Positions 26,363 to 35,862 of a stretch of DNA of 48,611 bases are shown here, in pieces. The position numbers and the translations under genes are program-made. The stretch is from positions 1-48,611 of the forward strand of contig CACAKI010000005.1 of NCBI GenBank assembly GCA_902533035.1. The letters are read 5' to 3'. The notes under the pieces were generated by a model. The model made no database searches, was not told where the DNA came from, and saw nothing but the letters and a program-made list of their open reading frames with translations. Source of the stretch: an uncultured Bacteroidota bacterium (lineage in GTDB: Bacteria > Bacteroidota > Bacteroidia > Flavobacteriales > TMED113). The stretch's first letter is position 1, and the number at the start of each line of letters is the position of its first letter.

Positions 26363-26689
26363 ATGTTTCAAATCACTAGCGTTGCAAAAAACCAACTATT
26401 ATCCTTAATGAAAGCAGATAGTTTAGATGAGGATTGTTTTGTTAGGATTGGCGTCGAGACCGGGGGGTGCTCCGGCCTTTCTTATAAATTAAATTTTGAC
26501 AAAAAGAAAAATGATTCTGATAAATTACTTGAAAGCAATGGCATTAAAGTTATAATTGATAGAAAAAGTTTTTTATATCTAGCCGGAACCACTTTGAATT
26601 ATTTTGGTGGATTGAATGGCAAGGGGTTTGTTTTTGAAAACCCTAATGCAAATAGAACGTGTGGGTGTGGAGAAAGTTTTTCTGTTTAA
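26363..26689 (+). CDS. sufA: A-type Fe-S carrier (SufA/IscA family)
   Basis: 108 residues. The three family cysteines are present in VETGGCSGLSYKL and NRTCGCGESF (Cys-Gly-Cys near the C-terminus). It carries Fe-S clusters from the SufBCD scaffold to apoproteins. First gene of the suf operon, 11 bp before sufB. Confidence 0.9.
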   Translation: MFQITSVAKNQLLSLMKADSLDEDCFVRIGVETGGCSGLSYKLNFDKKKNDSDKLLESNGIKVIIDRKSFLYLAGTTLNYFGGLNGKGFVFENPNANRTCGCGESFSV

Positions 26690-26700
26690 ATCTCTAGAAT

Positions 26701-28143
26701 ATGGGCTCTGAAAAAAACAAAACATTAAAAGAAATCACTAAAAACAAATACCAATATGGGTTTGTTTCAAAAATAGAAACAGAAAAATTTAAACCTGGTT
26801 TAAATAAAAAAATCATATCCTTAATCTCATCTAAAAGAGATGAGCCCTCTTGGATGCTTGAATACAGACTAAAGGCTTTTGATGCTCTACAAAAAATGAC
26901 GCCACCAAATTGGGCTAACTTAAAAATTAAACCTATTGATTTACAAAAAATAATTTATTATGCCGCTCCAAAAAAACCAAAATATAACTCCTTAGATGAG
27001 GTGGATCCAGAATTATTAAAAACATTCAATAAATTAGGTATTTCCATAGATGAGCAAAAAAAAATTACTGGCGTAGCTATTGATATTGTTGTCGACAGCG
27101 TTTCTGTTGCAACAACATTTCAAAAAACATTAAAAAAACTAGGTATTATTTTTTGCTCTATGTCAGATGCAATTAAACATCATTCTGAATTAGTAAAAAA
27201 GCACTTAGGTTCTGTGGTTCCATATACTGATAATTATTTCGCTGCTCTAAACGCAGCTGTTTTTACAGATGGCTCGTTTTGTTATATACCTAAAGGTGTT
27301 CGCTGTCCAATGGAGCTGTCTACTTATTTTCGAATTAATGAAGCCGGAACAGGGCAGTTTGAAAGAACTTTACTAGTTGCTGAAAAAGATAGTTGTGTTA
27401 GTTATCTTGAGGGTTGCACCGCCCCGATGCGAGATGAGAATCAATTACATGCAGCTGTTGTGGAACTTGTTGCTTTAGAGGGGGCGGAAATCAAATACTC
27501 AACTGTTCAAAATTGGTACCCTGGAGATGAAAAGGGAAATGGTGGTGTATATAATTTTGTGACCAAACGTGGTATTTGTTTTAATCACGCTAAAATTTCT
27601 TGGACTCAAATTGAAACAGGATCAGCAATAACCTGGAAGTACCCTTCGTGTATCTTGAAGGGTAACAACTCTATTGGTGAGTTCTTTTCAGTTGCTGTAA
27701 CAAATAATTTCCAACAAGCTGATACTGGAACCAAAATGATTCATTTAGGAAAGAATACGAAAAGCACTATAATAAGTAAAGGGGTGTGTGCTGGGAAAAG
27801 TAATGGTAGTTATAGGGGTTTAGTTAAAATTGCTAAATCTGCTGAAAATGCAAGAAACTTTTCTCAATGTGACTCTTTATTAATGGGGCAAAATTGTGGA
27901 GCACATACATTTCCGTACATTGAATCAAATAATAACAGTGCTATTGTGGAGCACGAGGCCACAACGTCTAAAATTAGTGATGATCAGTTATTTTACTGTA
28001 AGCAACGCGGGATACCTGAAGAAGAAGCGATCGGATTAATTGTAAACGGTTATTGCAAAGATGTATTAAAAAAACTACCCATGGAGTTTGCGGTAGAGGC
28101 ACAAAAATTATTAGAAATTTCACTAGAAGGTAGTGTGGGATAA
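26701..28143 (+). CDS. sufB: Fe-S assembly scaffold SufB
   Basis: 480 residues, normal for SufB. Diagnostic stretches are [70 protein letters not shown] and [24 protein letters not shown]. It forms the SufBC2D complex on which new Fe-S clusters are built, with sulfur from SufS/SufE. Followed 10 bp later by sufC. Confidence 0.96.
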   Translation: MGSEKNKTLKEITKNKYQYGFVSKIETEKFKPGLNKKIISLISSKRDEPSWMLEYRLKAFDALQKMTPPNWANLKIKPIDLQKIIYYAAPKKPKYNSLDEVDPELLKTFNKLGISIDEQKKITGVAIDIVVDSVSVATTFQKTLKKLGIIFCSMSDAIKHHSELVKKHLGSVVPYTDNYFAALNAAVFTDGSFCYIPKGVRCPMELSTYFRINEAGTGQFERTLLVAEKDSCVSYLEGCTAPMRDENQLHAAVVELVALEGAEIKYSTVQNWYPGDEKGNGGVYNFVTKRGICFNHAKISWTQIETGSAITWKYPSCILKGNNSIGEFFSVAVTNNFQQADTGTKMIHLGKNTKSTIISKGVCAGKSNGSYRGLVKIAKSAENARNFSQCDSLLMGQNCGAHTFPYIESNNNSAIVEHEATTSKISDDQLFYCKQRGIPEEEAIGLIVNGYCKDVLKKLPMEFAVEAQKLLEISLEGSVG

Positions 28144-28153
28144 ATTTAAAATT

Positions 28154-28891
28154 ATGTTAAAAATAAAAAACCTAAACGTTAGCACAGCTGACAATATTCA
28201 GATCCTTAAAAACTTGAATTTAACAATAAATGAAGGTGAGGTTCATGCTATAATGGGACCAAACGGATCAGGAAAAAGTACTTTAGCTTCTGTGATTTCA
28301 GGAGACCCAAAATATATAATAAAAACTGGGGAAATTACATTTTTTGGTGAAAACTTAATGGAACTTGAACCTGAGGAAAGAGCGGTTTTAGGTCTCTTTT
28401 TATCTTTCCAATATCCAGTGGAAATACCCGGAATTTCATTAAATAATTTTATAAAAACCGCCCTAAATCAAAAGCAAAAGGCCCTGAAATTAAAGACGCT
28501 ATCTCCTAAGTTCATTCTTGAAAGAATAAAAGAAAACGCTAAAATCTTGAAAATTAATTTAGATTTTATAAAACGATCTGTGAATGTTGGGTTTTCGGGA
28601 GGTGAGAAAAAAAGAGCTGAAATTTTTCAAATGTTGATGTTGGAGCCCCGTCTTTCTATTTTAGATGAAACTGATTCCGGATTAGATATTGATGCTTTAA
28701 AAATTGTTGCAAAAGGAGTTGGTCGCTTGAGAAATGGAAAATCATCTTTTGTTATCATTACTCATTATCAAAGGCTTTTAGACTATATAAAACCTGACTT
28801 TGTTCATGTTTTAAGTGACGGAAAAATAATAAAATCTGGTGGCCCAGAAATTGCGAAAATGTTAGAAGAAAAAGGATATGAGTGGATCTAA
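28154..28891 (+). CDS. sufC: Fe-S assembly ATPase SufC
   Basis: 245 residues from ATG 28154; a GTG at 28133 inside sufB is in frame but gives an atypical leader. ABC ATPase motifs: Walker A GPNGSGKST, Q-loop LSFQYPVEIPG (SufC-specific), signature FSGGEKKRAEI, Walker B LSILDETDSGLD, H-loop ITHYQRL. It energises the SufBCD complex. It overlaps sufD by 14 bp. Confidence 0.95.
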   Translation: MLKIKNLNVSTADNIQILKNLNLTINEGEVHAIMGPNGSGKSTLASVISGDPKYIIKTGEITFFGENLMELEPEERAVLGLFLSFQYPVEIPGISLNNFIKTALNQKQKALKLKTLSPKFILERIKENAKILKINLDFIKRSVNVGFSGGEKKRAEIFQMLMLEPRLSILDETDSGLDIDALKIVAKGVGRLRNGKSSFVIITHYQRLLDYIKPDFVHVLSDGKIIKSGGPEIAKMLEEKGYEWI

Positions 28892-30166
28892 TAAAAAATC
28901 TCTATTTAATATCGCTGATGAATCTAGTTTTATAGCTGGTTTTTTACCTGGCATTAAAAATGAAGATTGGAAATACACAAACATCAAAAAGTTCATGCCT
29001 AAAAACATTTGCGTTCAACCCTTTGGGGCACAAAATAATAAAAATTTATTGGAAAATTTAAAAAAAAATGGCCATCAAAGTTTACCTAAAAAAAATGTTG
29101 TCTTTTTTCTAGACGGAGAACTTCAACAAGATTTATCTGATTTTCCGAATGGTTTAGAAATCACAAAAATTCAAAATAGAGGAAACACCGTAAGCTCTCT
29201 TTATATGGATCGGTTGGGGGAAAGCTTTAATGAACATGTGGATGATTCTTATTCTGGATTTGATGGTTTTTTAAAAAACACTAAACTTGTTGAGCTGAAC
29301 GCTTATTTGACTGACTCTCCATATAAATTAAAGTTTTCTCAATCTTATCATAGTGACCAGCCTTTAAAAATCATATCCGGATTTTCTAATAACGCCTCCT
29401 TTTTTAATCAAAGTAGACTGTTATTTCTAATTGAAAAAAACACCCGAGTGGTATTACAAGAAGACCTTATTAATTTCGGTGAAAAAAACTCTATTTTTAA
29501 TTTAGTTTCTGAATTTATTTGTTTAGAAGGCTCTGATTTAGATTTTTATTTAACTCAAAATGATTCGAAAGATTCATCTATAATTAAGTCCGTTTTTTGT
29601 ACTCAGAAAAAGAAAAGTAAAACGAACTTTAATGTTTTTTCTTTAAGTGGAAGATTAATTAGAAATAACTTTTCTGTACAATTAATGGAAAGTGAAAGCT
29701 CTTGCAACATCTCTGGAACGTCTTTATTAGGGGGGGGGGCGACCACCTAGATAACTTTATAACAATATCGCATTTGGCGGAAAATTGTAAAAGCAACCAA
29801 TTTTTTAAATCAGTTTATACTGAGGCTTCATCTGGGGTGTTTTGTGGAAAAATTTATGTTGAAAGGGGGGCTCAGAAAACTGAAGCTTTTCAACAAAACA
29901 ACAATTTAATGATTTCAAAAAAAGCGAGTGTTAATACTAAGCCGCAATTAGAAATATTTGCTGATGATGTGGTTTGTTCTCATGGGTGTACTATTGGGGC
30001 GATTGATGAGGTTGCTCTTTTTTATTTAAGATCTCGCGGGATTCCAAAAAAAGAAGCTGTAAATTTGCTAATCATTGCTTTTTTAAGTGAGTTGATTTTG
30101 AGAATTGAAAATAAACTAATCCGAAATGAACTGTCTGCACTTTTTTTAAAACAAGATAATGTTTGA
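28878..30166 (+). CDS. sufD: Fe-S assembly protein SufD, frameshifted at a 10-G tract
   Basis: Two frames (28878-29750 and the continuation ending at 30166) make one SufD of about 428 residues. The first holds the N-terminus (EDWKYTNIKKFM) and ends after GTSLLGGGATT at a premature TAG. The second resumes with GGGDHLDNFITISH and carries the core GVFCGKIYVERGAQKTEAFQ, NTKPQLEIFADDVVCSHG and ALFYLRSRGIP. The break is in ten G (29730-29739). Eight G would give GTSLLGGGDHLDN, which matches the usual spacing between the conserved Gly and HVDN in SufD. In an otherwise intact suf operon, an assembly error or corrected slippage is likelier than true loss. Confidence 0.88.
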
Positions 30167-31373
30167 ATTGAAAAAAATTAGATCTGACTTTCCTATTCTT
30201 TCTAAAAAAAGAAACGAAAAATCTTTTATTTATTTTGATAACGCCGCAACTACACAGAAACCACAAGAAGTAATAAATGAAGTTTGTGATTTCTACACTC
30301 ATTACAACAGTAATATTGAAAGGGGTATGTACTTTTTAGCCGATGAGTCAACAAAAAAATTTAATGACACGAGATCTATTGTTCGTTCTTTTTTAAATGC
30401 AAAACTAAATGAAGAAATTATTTTTACTAGCGGCTGCACTCAATCGATTAACATGGTTTGCTTTGGCTTTTTAAATACGTTCATCAAGCCCGGCGATCAG
30501 ATTTTAATTGGAAAAATGGAACATCATGCTAATCTTGTTCCCTGGCAAATTGCCAGCAATAGATTAAAGGCCAAAATCATTCCTTTAGAATCTTCTGAAA
30601 ATGGAGTAATCGACATGAGTGATTTTAAAAAAAAAATAAACTCTAAGGTTAAATTTATTGCTATTCAACATATATCAAATATAACTGGTCATGAAAATAA
30701 TATTCAGGAAATTTGCTCTATTGCACACCAACATAATGCGTTTGTGTTGGTCGATGGAGCACAGGCTGTTTCACACAAATCAGTTAATGTACATAGTTTG
30801 AATTGTGATTTTTATTGTTTTTCAGGACATAAATGTTTTGGGCCAACTGGAGTTGGTGTTTTGTATGGTAAAAAAGATTTATTACTGAGAATGACTCCCC
30901 TTCTTTTTGGAGGCAACATGATTGGCCGGGTTTCTTTCTCTAACAGCTCTCTAGGCGACCTTCCACAGAAATTAGAAGCCGGCACCCCAAATATAGCGGG
31001 TGTTATTGGGCTTGGTGCGGCAATAAATTATATATCATCCTTAGGGTTTAATAATATAAAATTAGCGGAGAAGTTATTAGCAGAAAAAATGTGGAGCGCT
31101 TTAAAAGCCATGAATAATATTGCTTTGTCTATAAAGGCGCCCCCCCAATCTCCTGTTTTTTCTTTCAACGTCAAAGGAATTCATAGTTATGATGTTGGCA
31201 CCCTTTTAGACGAAATGAATATCTGTGTCAGAACGGGTAGTTTATGTGCCCAGCCCGCGATCAAAGAATTAAATAGCACCGGTTTTGTTAGGGCCTCTCT
31301 TTGTTTTTATAATACAGAAGAAGAAATTGAATTATTTGTGTCTGCCCTAAAAAAAGTAATTAAGCTTTTATAA
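30159..31373 (+). CDS. sufS: Cysteine desulfurase SufS
   Basis: 404 residues. PLP is bound by Lys225 in FSGHKCFGPTGVGVLYG and the persulfide Cys is Cys363 in RTGSLCAQPA, the short-loop group II form. DNAATTQKP and HHANLVPWQ are further family marks. It takes sulfur from cysteine and hands it to SufE. Its start overlaps the sufD end by 8 bp; SufE follows after 2 bp. Confidence 0.95.
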   Translation: MFELKKIRSDFPILSKKRNEKSFIYFDNAATTQKPQEVINEVCDFYTHYNSNIERGMYFLADESTKKFNDTRSIVRSFLNAKLNEEIIFTSGCTQSINMVCFGFLNTFIKPGDQILIGKMEHHANLVPWQIASNRLKAKIIPLESSENGVIDMSDFKKKINSKVKFIAIQHISNITGHENNIQEICSIAHQHNAFVLVDGAQAVSHKSVNVHSLNCDFYCFSGHKCFGPTGVGVLYGKKDLLLRMTPLLFGGNMIGRVSFSNSSLGDLPQKLEAGTPNIAGVIGLGAAINYISSLGFNNIKLAEKLLAEKMWSALKAMNNIALSIKAPPQSPVFSFNVKGIHSYDVGTLLDEMNICVRTGSLCAQPAIKELNSTGFVRASLCFYNTEEEIELFVSALKKVIKLL

Positions 31374-31375
31374 AT

Positions 31376-31792
31376 ATGTCGTTTGAAATTAATAAGTCTG
31401 TAATTGTAAGTGATTTTAATTTGTTTGATTCTTGGGAAGAGAGGTACGAACACCTAATTGATTTAGGTAAATCCTTAGAGCCTCTAGATTTAGATTTTAA
31501 AAATAATAGTAATTTAGTAGAAGGTTGCCAAGCTAACGTTTGGTTGGTTTGTGAAATTAAAAATGAAAAGTTAAATGTTATGGGCGACAGTGATGCTATT
31601 ATTACAAGAGGATTGGTTGCTTTGTTGGTTCGGCTTTTTAACAATTGTTCAGTAAAAGAAATTATTCATACAAATAATTCTTTTTTAGATGAAATTGGAC
31701 TCAATAAACATTTGTCAATGACGCGCTCAAATGGAATTAATGCAATGATTAAAAAAATACATGAATATTGTTTAAATTATATTAAAAAATGA
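31376..31792 (+). CDS. sufE: Sulfur transfer protein SufE
   Basis: 138 residues. The persulfide-accepting Cys51 is in LVEGCQANVWL, with SWEERYEHLIDLGKSLEPL before it and LNKHLSMTRSNGINAMI near the end, all family marks. It accepts sulfur from SufS Cys363 and delivers it to SufB. It overlaps the next gene by 4 bp. Confidence 0.93.
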   Translation: MSFEINKSVIVSDFNLFDSWEERYEHLIDLGKSLEPLDLDFKNNSNLVEGCQANVWLVCEIKNEKLNVMGDSDAIITRGLVALLVRLFNNCSVKEIIHTNNSFLDEIGLNKHLSMTRSNGINAMIKKIHEYCLNYIKK

Positions 31793-32106
31793 ATAAAAAA
31801 GTACACTCTATTTCGGATTTAATTATAAAAAAACTGAACGAAATTTATGACCCCGAAATACCTGTTAGTATTTATGAATTAGGGTTAATTTATGATGTGA
31901 GAATTAATAAAAATTTCGACGTTCAAATAATAATGACGCTCACATCCCCATCGTGTCCGGTGGCTGAAAGCTTACCCGAAGAGGTTAAACAAGAAGTTGA
32001 AAAAATAACTGGTGTTAATTCTGTAAAAGTAGAGATTACCTTTGAGCCTCCCTGGGAAAAAAGCATGATGTCGGAGGAAGCAAAATTAGAATTAGGTTTT
32101 TTATAA
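31789..32106 (+). CDS. DUF59/MIP18 family Fe-S assembly protein (SufT-like)
   Basis: 105 residues. IYDPEIPVSIYELGLIYDV and TLTSPSCPVAESLPEEV (with the conserved Cys) followed by TFEPPWEKSMMSEEAKLELG are typical of DUF59/MIP18/PaaD-like proteins encoded in SUF operons. They help mature Fe-S proteins. Overlaps on both sides (4 bp with sufE, 1 bp with the DUF2480 gene) show tight coupling. Confidence 0.9.
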   Translation: MNKKVHSISDLIIKKLNEIYDPEIPVSIYELGLIYDVRINKNFDVQIIMTLTSPSCPVAESLPEEVKQEVEKITGVNSVKVEITFEPPWEKSMMSEEAKLELGFL

Positions 32107-32612
32107 TGAGTAAAGTTATCCGAAATAAGGTTGCTGAGGCCGGGCTTGTTACTATTGATCTTCTCGATTACGCTCCCAAAGAAAAAATAAAAGAAATTGA
32201 TTTAAAAAGCTGGCTTGTAGATGAATTAATTATCAAGGAATTGGATTTTAAAAAAAAGTTAGGTGAGTTAGATGTGTCTAGTTTTAAAAATAGCTGTGTA
32301 TATATTCATTGTTCAAAAGATGTAATTATACCTACCTGGGCATTCTTATTATTACAAACAAAATTAACCCCTTTCACAAAATATATATTTTTTGGAAGTA
32401 AAAAAGATTTGATTCTAATCTTGTTTAAGAGGTCTGTAAATAACTTGGATTTTTCTTTTTACAAAAATAAGCGAGTTTTTATTAAAGGATGTGGTGACGC
32501 GTCTTTGCCGGTGGGTGCATTTTCTATAATTACCCACAAGTTATCCCCTGTAGTAAAGAGTTTATTCTATGGTGAAGCTTGTTCCAATGTTCCTTTAATA
32601 AAAAATATGTAA
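32106..32612 (+). CDS. DUF2480 family protein
   Basis: 168 residues. The match to DUF2480 rests on VIRNKVAEAGLVTIDL, YIHCSKDVIIPTWAFLL and VFIKGCGDASLPVGAFS. This family is confined to Bacteroidota and usually ends the suf operon, so a role in Fe-S assembly or repair is inferred. Cys residues in HCSKD and GCGD are conserved-looking. TAATG overlap with the preceding gene. Confidence 0.85.
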   Translation: MSKVIRNKVAEAGLVTIDLLDYAPKEKIKEIDLKSWLVDELIIKELDFKKKLGELDVSSFKNSCVYIHCSKDVIIPTWAFLLLQTKLTPFTKYIFFGSKKDLILILFKRSVNNLDFSFYKNKRVFIKGCGDASLPVGAFSIITHKLSPVVKSLFYGEACSNVPLIKNM

Positions 32613-32653
32613 ATTAGGTCTTCTTTATTTAGAACCCTTTAAAAACTGATATT

Positions 32654-34972
32654 ATGAAAAAATTTATTTTATTTTTCTTTTGCCTGTTATTTTCTTTTTC
32701 AAGCACTAAAGCAGATGAGGGAATGTGGCTACCTATTCTTATTAAGAAACTCAAAAATGTTGACCTACAAAAAATGGGGTTACAATTATCTGCTGATGAT
32801 TTATATAGCGTTAATAACGCCTCATTGAAAGATGCAATAGTTAGTTTTAATGGGTATTGCACCGGGGAAATGATCTCCGATCAAGGTTTGTTGTTAACTA
32901 ATCATCATTGTGGATATGATGCCATTCAAAATCATAGCTCAGTAAAACAAAATTATTTGGAAAATGGTTTTTGGGCAAAAAATAAAGAGACCGAGTTAAC
33001 TAATCCTGGTTTTTATGTGGACTTTTTGATTAAAATGGAAGATGTAACCAGCTTAGTTTTAGCGGGAACAGATACTACAACAAATAGGTCTGCAATTATT
33101 GCGAACAATATCCAAGAAATCACTAAATCTTCTACCGAAGATAGTCATTATTGGTCTCGCGTAAAATCTTTTTTTGGTGGAAACGAATACTATTTGTTTG
33201 TATATGAAAGATATAATGATGTTCGTTTAGTTGGGGCTCCCCCTGAATCTATTGGTTCTTTTGGTGGGGACACTGATAACTGGATGTGGCCAAGGCACAC
33301 AGGGGATTTTGCACTGTTCAGGGTATACACTGGGCCTGATGGAAAGCCTGCGGAATACAGTGAAAATAATATTCCCCTAAAACCCAAACACCATTTACCT
33401 ATCTCTTTAGATGGGGTTCAAGAAAACGATTTCTCAATGATTTTTGGTTATCCTGGTGGAACAGATAGATACTTATCCTCATTTGGTATTAACCACGCTC
33501 TTGATTTATACAACCCCACAGTTGTTGATATTAGAACGGGATTACTTGATATTTTAAAAAAACACATGAGTTTAGATCCAGAAATCAATATTGATTATGC
33601 GTCAAAAAAAAGTAGAATTTCAAATTATTGGAAATATTATCAAGGACAGTCTAAACAATTAAAAGCACTTAATGTTTATGATCAAAAAAGAAAAATTGAA
33701 GCTGACTTTTTAAATTTTGTCAATAAGAATGAAGAAAATAAAAAATTATACGGAAATGTTTTGAGTGATATTGAAGAAGCTTATCAAATTATTAGTGATT
33801 TCACTTTATCTGAAGTTTGTTTTTATGAAGGCGCTTGGGGCGGGCCGGACGCTCTTCGTTTTTCTAGAAGATTTTCATCCCAGCTTCTTAGTGCAGTGAA
33901 TTCTAATGATCTGGATGCTATTAGGGAAACCGTAAGCTCATTAAGGGGTTTTGTATCTGAGTTTTTTACAGAGTACGACACAAAGGTTGATGCTGATTTG
34001 TTTTTATCTGGAATGGAATCTTATGTGAAAATTTGCCCAAAAGAACAGTTACCTGGTGTTTTGATTGAAAATGTTGATTTAAAACAATGGGCAGAAGATG
34101 TATATGCAAATTCTATTTTTGTTTCTGAAAACAAAATGAATAATTTTTTAAGATCAACCATTAATATGAAAAACCGTTTATTAAAAGACCCAATGTTTAT
34201 AGCGCAGGCATCGATTATAGATTCTGTGTATTTAAAAACAACCCGGCCTGAAATGGCTGAGGCCTGGGATAAATTAGATAATGCAAATCGGTTATTCATA
34301 CAGGCTTTAATGAAAATGTATCCCGAAAAAGACCTTTACTCTGATGCTAACTTTACCATGAGAATGACTTATGGGAGTATTCAGGGTTACACCATGGATG
34401 ATGGAAGGGTTTTTAATTATAAAACCACCTTAGATGGGGTTATAAAAAAAATGAACAATAGTGATCCAGAATTTGTGGTTCCTGAAAAGCTAGTGACTCT
34501 TTTTGAAAATAAAGATTTTGGTCCTTATGAAGAAAATGGATCTGTGCCAGTTTGCTTTGTGTCTAATAATGATATAACCGGAGGTAATTCTGGATCCCCT
34601 GTAATCAACGGAAGTGGGCATTTAATTGGCTGTGCTTTTGATGGAAACTGGGAGGGTATGAGCGGTGACATTGCTTTTGATCCAAAACTAAACAGAACTA
34701 TATCTGTAGACGCTAAATATATTCTTTTTATAATTGATAAGTTTGCGGGGGCCTCTCATTTAATTAATGAGATGACTTTAGTTAAATCTAATCCAACGAT
34801 TGAAAAACCGAGGAACACAAAAGAAATTAAAACAAAGGAAGTTAACGAGGTTTCTTTTGGGGAGGCTTTTTTAAAAGCGTGGAGGGCTGGAGAAAAAACT
34901 TTTTTTTGGAACGGGCAAGAATATACAACCGAAAGGGCCGATGAACAAAAAACAACAGATGTAGTCGAGTGA
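32654..34972 (+). CDS. S46 family dipeptidyl peptidase (DPP7/DPP11 type)
   Basis: 772 residues, full length for S46. A signal peptide ends near SSTKADEGMWLP. The catalytic triad region is TNHHCGYDAIQ (His84/85) and GGNSGSPV (nucleophile Ser646). FDGNWEGMSGDIAFDP follows, typical of the family. The block AGASHLINEM resembles the DPP7 (hydrophobic P1) form more than DPP11, tentatively. It cleaves dipeptides from oligopeptides in the periplasm, feeding amino-acid uptake. The stop overlaps the GTG start of the next gene. Confidence 0.93.
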   Translation: MKKFILFFFCLLFSFSSTKADEGMWLPILIKKLKNVDLQKMGLQLSADDLYSVNNASLKDAIVSFNGYCTGEMISDQGLLLTNHHCGYDAIQNHSSVKQNYLENGFWAKNKETELTNPGFYVDFLIKMEDVTSLVLAGTDTTTNRSAIIANNIQEITKSSTEDSHYWSRVKSFFGGNEYYLFVYERYNDVRLVGAPPESIGSFGGDTDNWMWPRHTGDFALFRVYTGPDGKPAEYSENNIPLKPKHHLPISLDGVQENDFSMIFGYPGGTDRYLSSFGINHALDLYNPTVVDIRTGLLDILKKHMSLDPEINIDYASKKSRISNYWKYYQGQSKQLKALNVYDQKRKIEADFLNFVNKNEENKKLYGNVLSDIEEAYQIISDFTLSEVCFYEGAWGGPDALRFSRRFSSQLLSAVNSNDLDAIRETVSSLRGFVSEFFTEYDTKVDADLFLSGMESYVKICPKEQLPGVLIENVDLKQWAEDVYANSIFVSENKMNNFLRSTINMKNRLLKDPMFIAQASIIDSVYLKTTRPEMAEAWDKLDNANRLFIQALMKMYPEKDLYSDANFTMRMTYGSIQGYTMDDGRVFNYKTTLDGVIKKMNNSDPEFVVPEKLVTLFENKDFGPYEENGSVPVCFVSNNDITGGNSGSPVINGSGHLIGCAFDGNWEGMSGDIAFDPKLNRTISVDAKYILFIIDKFAGASHLINEMTLVKSNPTIEKPRNTKEIKTKEVNEVSFGEAFLKAWRAGEKTFFWNGQEYTTERADEQKTTDVVE

Positions 34973-35862
34973 AAAAAACCATTGTTCTCCTAACGGAAGA
35001 TAGGTATGAAAACCCAACAAAAAAAGACTGGTATATCAATAATATTCTTGAAGAAGATTTATTATTACTAAATGAATTAAAAAAATTAAACCTTAGTGCA
35101 CACAGGGTTAGTTGGTCATCTAAAAATTTCAACTGGAACATTGTAGATTATGCTATATTCCGAACCACTTGGGATTATTTTGAAAGATTAGATGAGTTTT
35201 TAAGTTGGATTAAATTTTATTCTGAAAAAATAAAATTTATAAATAGTGTTGATTTAATTCTCTGGAACTTAGATAAAAATTACTTACAAGATTTTCCCGA
35301 AAAAGATATTGTTCCTAGTGTTTTTTTAAAATTGAATGAAAAAAAATCTCTTAAAGACATTTTTGAAAAAACCGGATGGAAAGAAATGGTAATAAAACCC
35401 TCTATTTCAGCAGCAGCATGGAACACATATCGTGTTTCCAAAAAAAACCTAAATAACCTAGAGTTAATTTTTTGTAAATTAAAAAAAGAACATAATATGA
35501 TTGTTCAAGAGTTTCAAGCTAATGTGTTGATTAGTGGTGAGGTTTCACTTATTGTTTTTGGGGGAGAGTTTTCTCACGCGATATTAAAAAAAGCAAAAAA
35601 AAATGACTACCGGGTCCAGGATGATTTTGGGGGAAGTGTTTCTTTTTATAAACCAACTGAAAATGAAATACTTTTTGCTGAAAAAATGGTTCGTTTTTGT
35701 CCTGAAAAACCTTTATATGCCAGGGTGGATATTTTATATAACCAAAATGAAAAACCGGTCCTTTCAGAGTTGGAAATAATAGAGCCTGAGCTTTGGTTTA
35801 GATTTAATAAAAAAAGTGCGAAACTTTTTGCCAATAAGATTTCTAATTTTATTAATAATTAG
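34969..35862 (+). CDS. ATP-grasp family ligase-like protein
   Basis: 297 residues from GTG 34969 (GTGA overlap with the S46 stop). An N-terminal pre-ATP-grasp part (FRTTWDYFERLDEFLSWI) is followed by ATP-grasp elements: MVIKPSISAAAWNTYRV, MIVQEFQANVLISGEVSLIVFGGEFSHAILKK, ARVDILYN and VLSELEIIEPELWF (Mg ligands). It resembles glutathione-synthase-like and DcsG-like proteins of unknown substrate. Cytoplasmic. It ends 4 bp into the convergent PurF-like gene (35859). Confidence 0.85.
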   Translation: MKKTIVLLTEDRYENPTKKDWYINNILEEDLLLLNELKKLNLSAHRVSWSSKNFNWNIVDYAIFRTTWDYFERLDEFLSWIKFYSEKIKFINSVDLILWNLDKNYLQDFPEKDIVPSVFLKLNEKKSLKDIFEKTGWKEMVIKPSISAAAWNTYRVSKKNLNNLELIFCKLKKEHNMIVQEFQANVLISGEVSLIVFGGEFSHAILKKAKKNDYRVQDDFGGSVSFYKPTENEILFAEKMVRFCPEKPLYARVDILYNQNEKPVLSELEIIEPELWFRFNKKSAKLFANKISNFINN

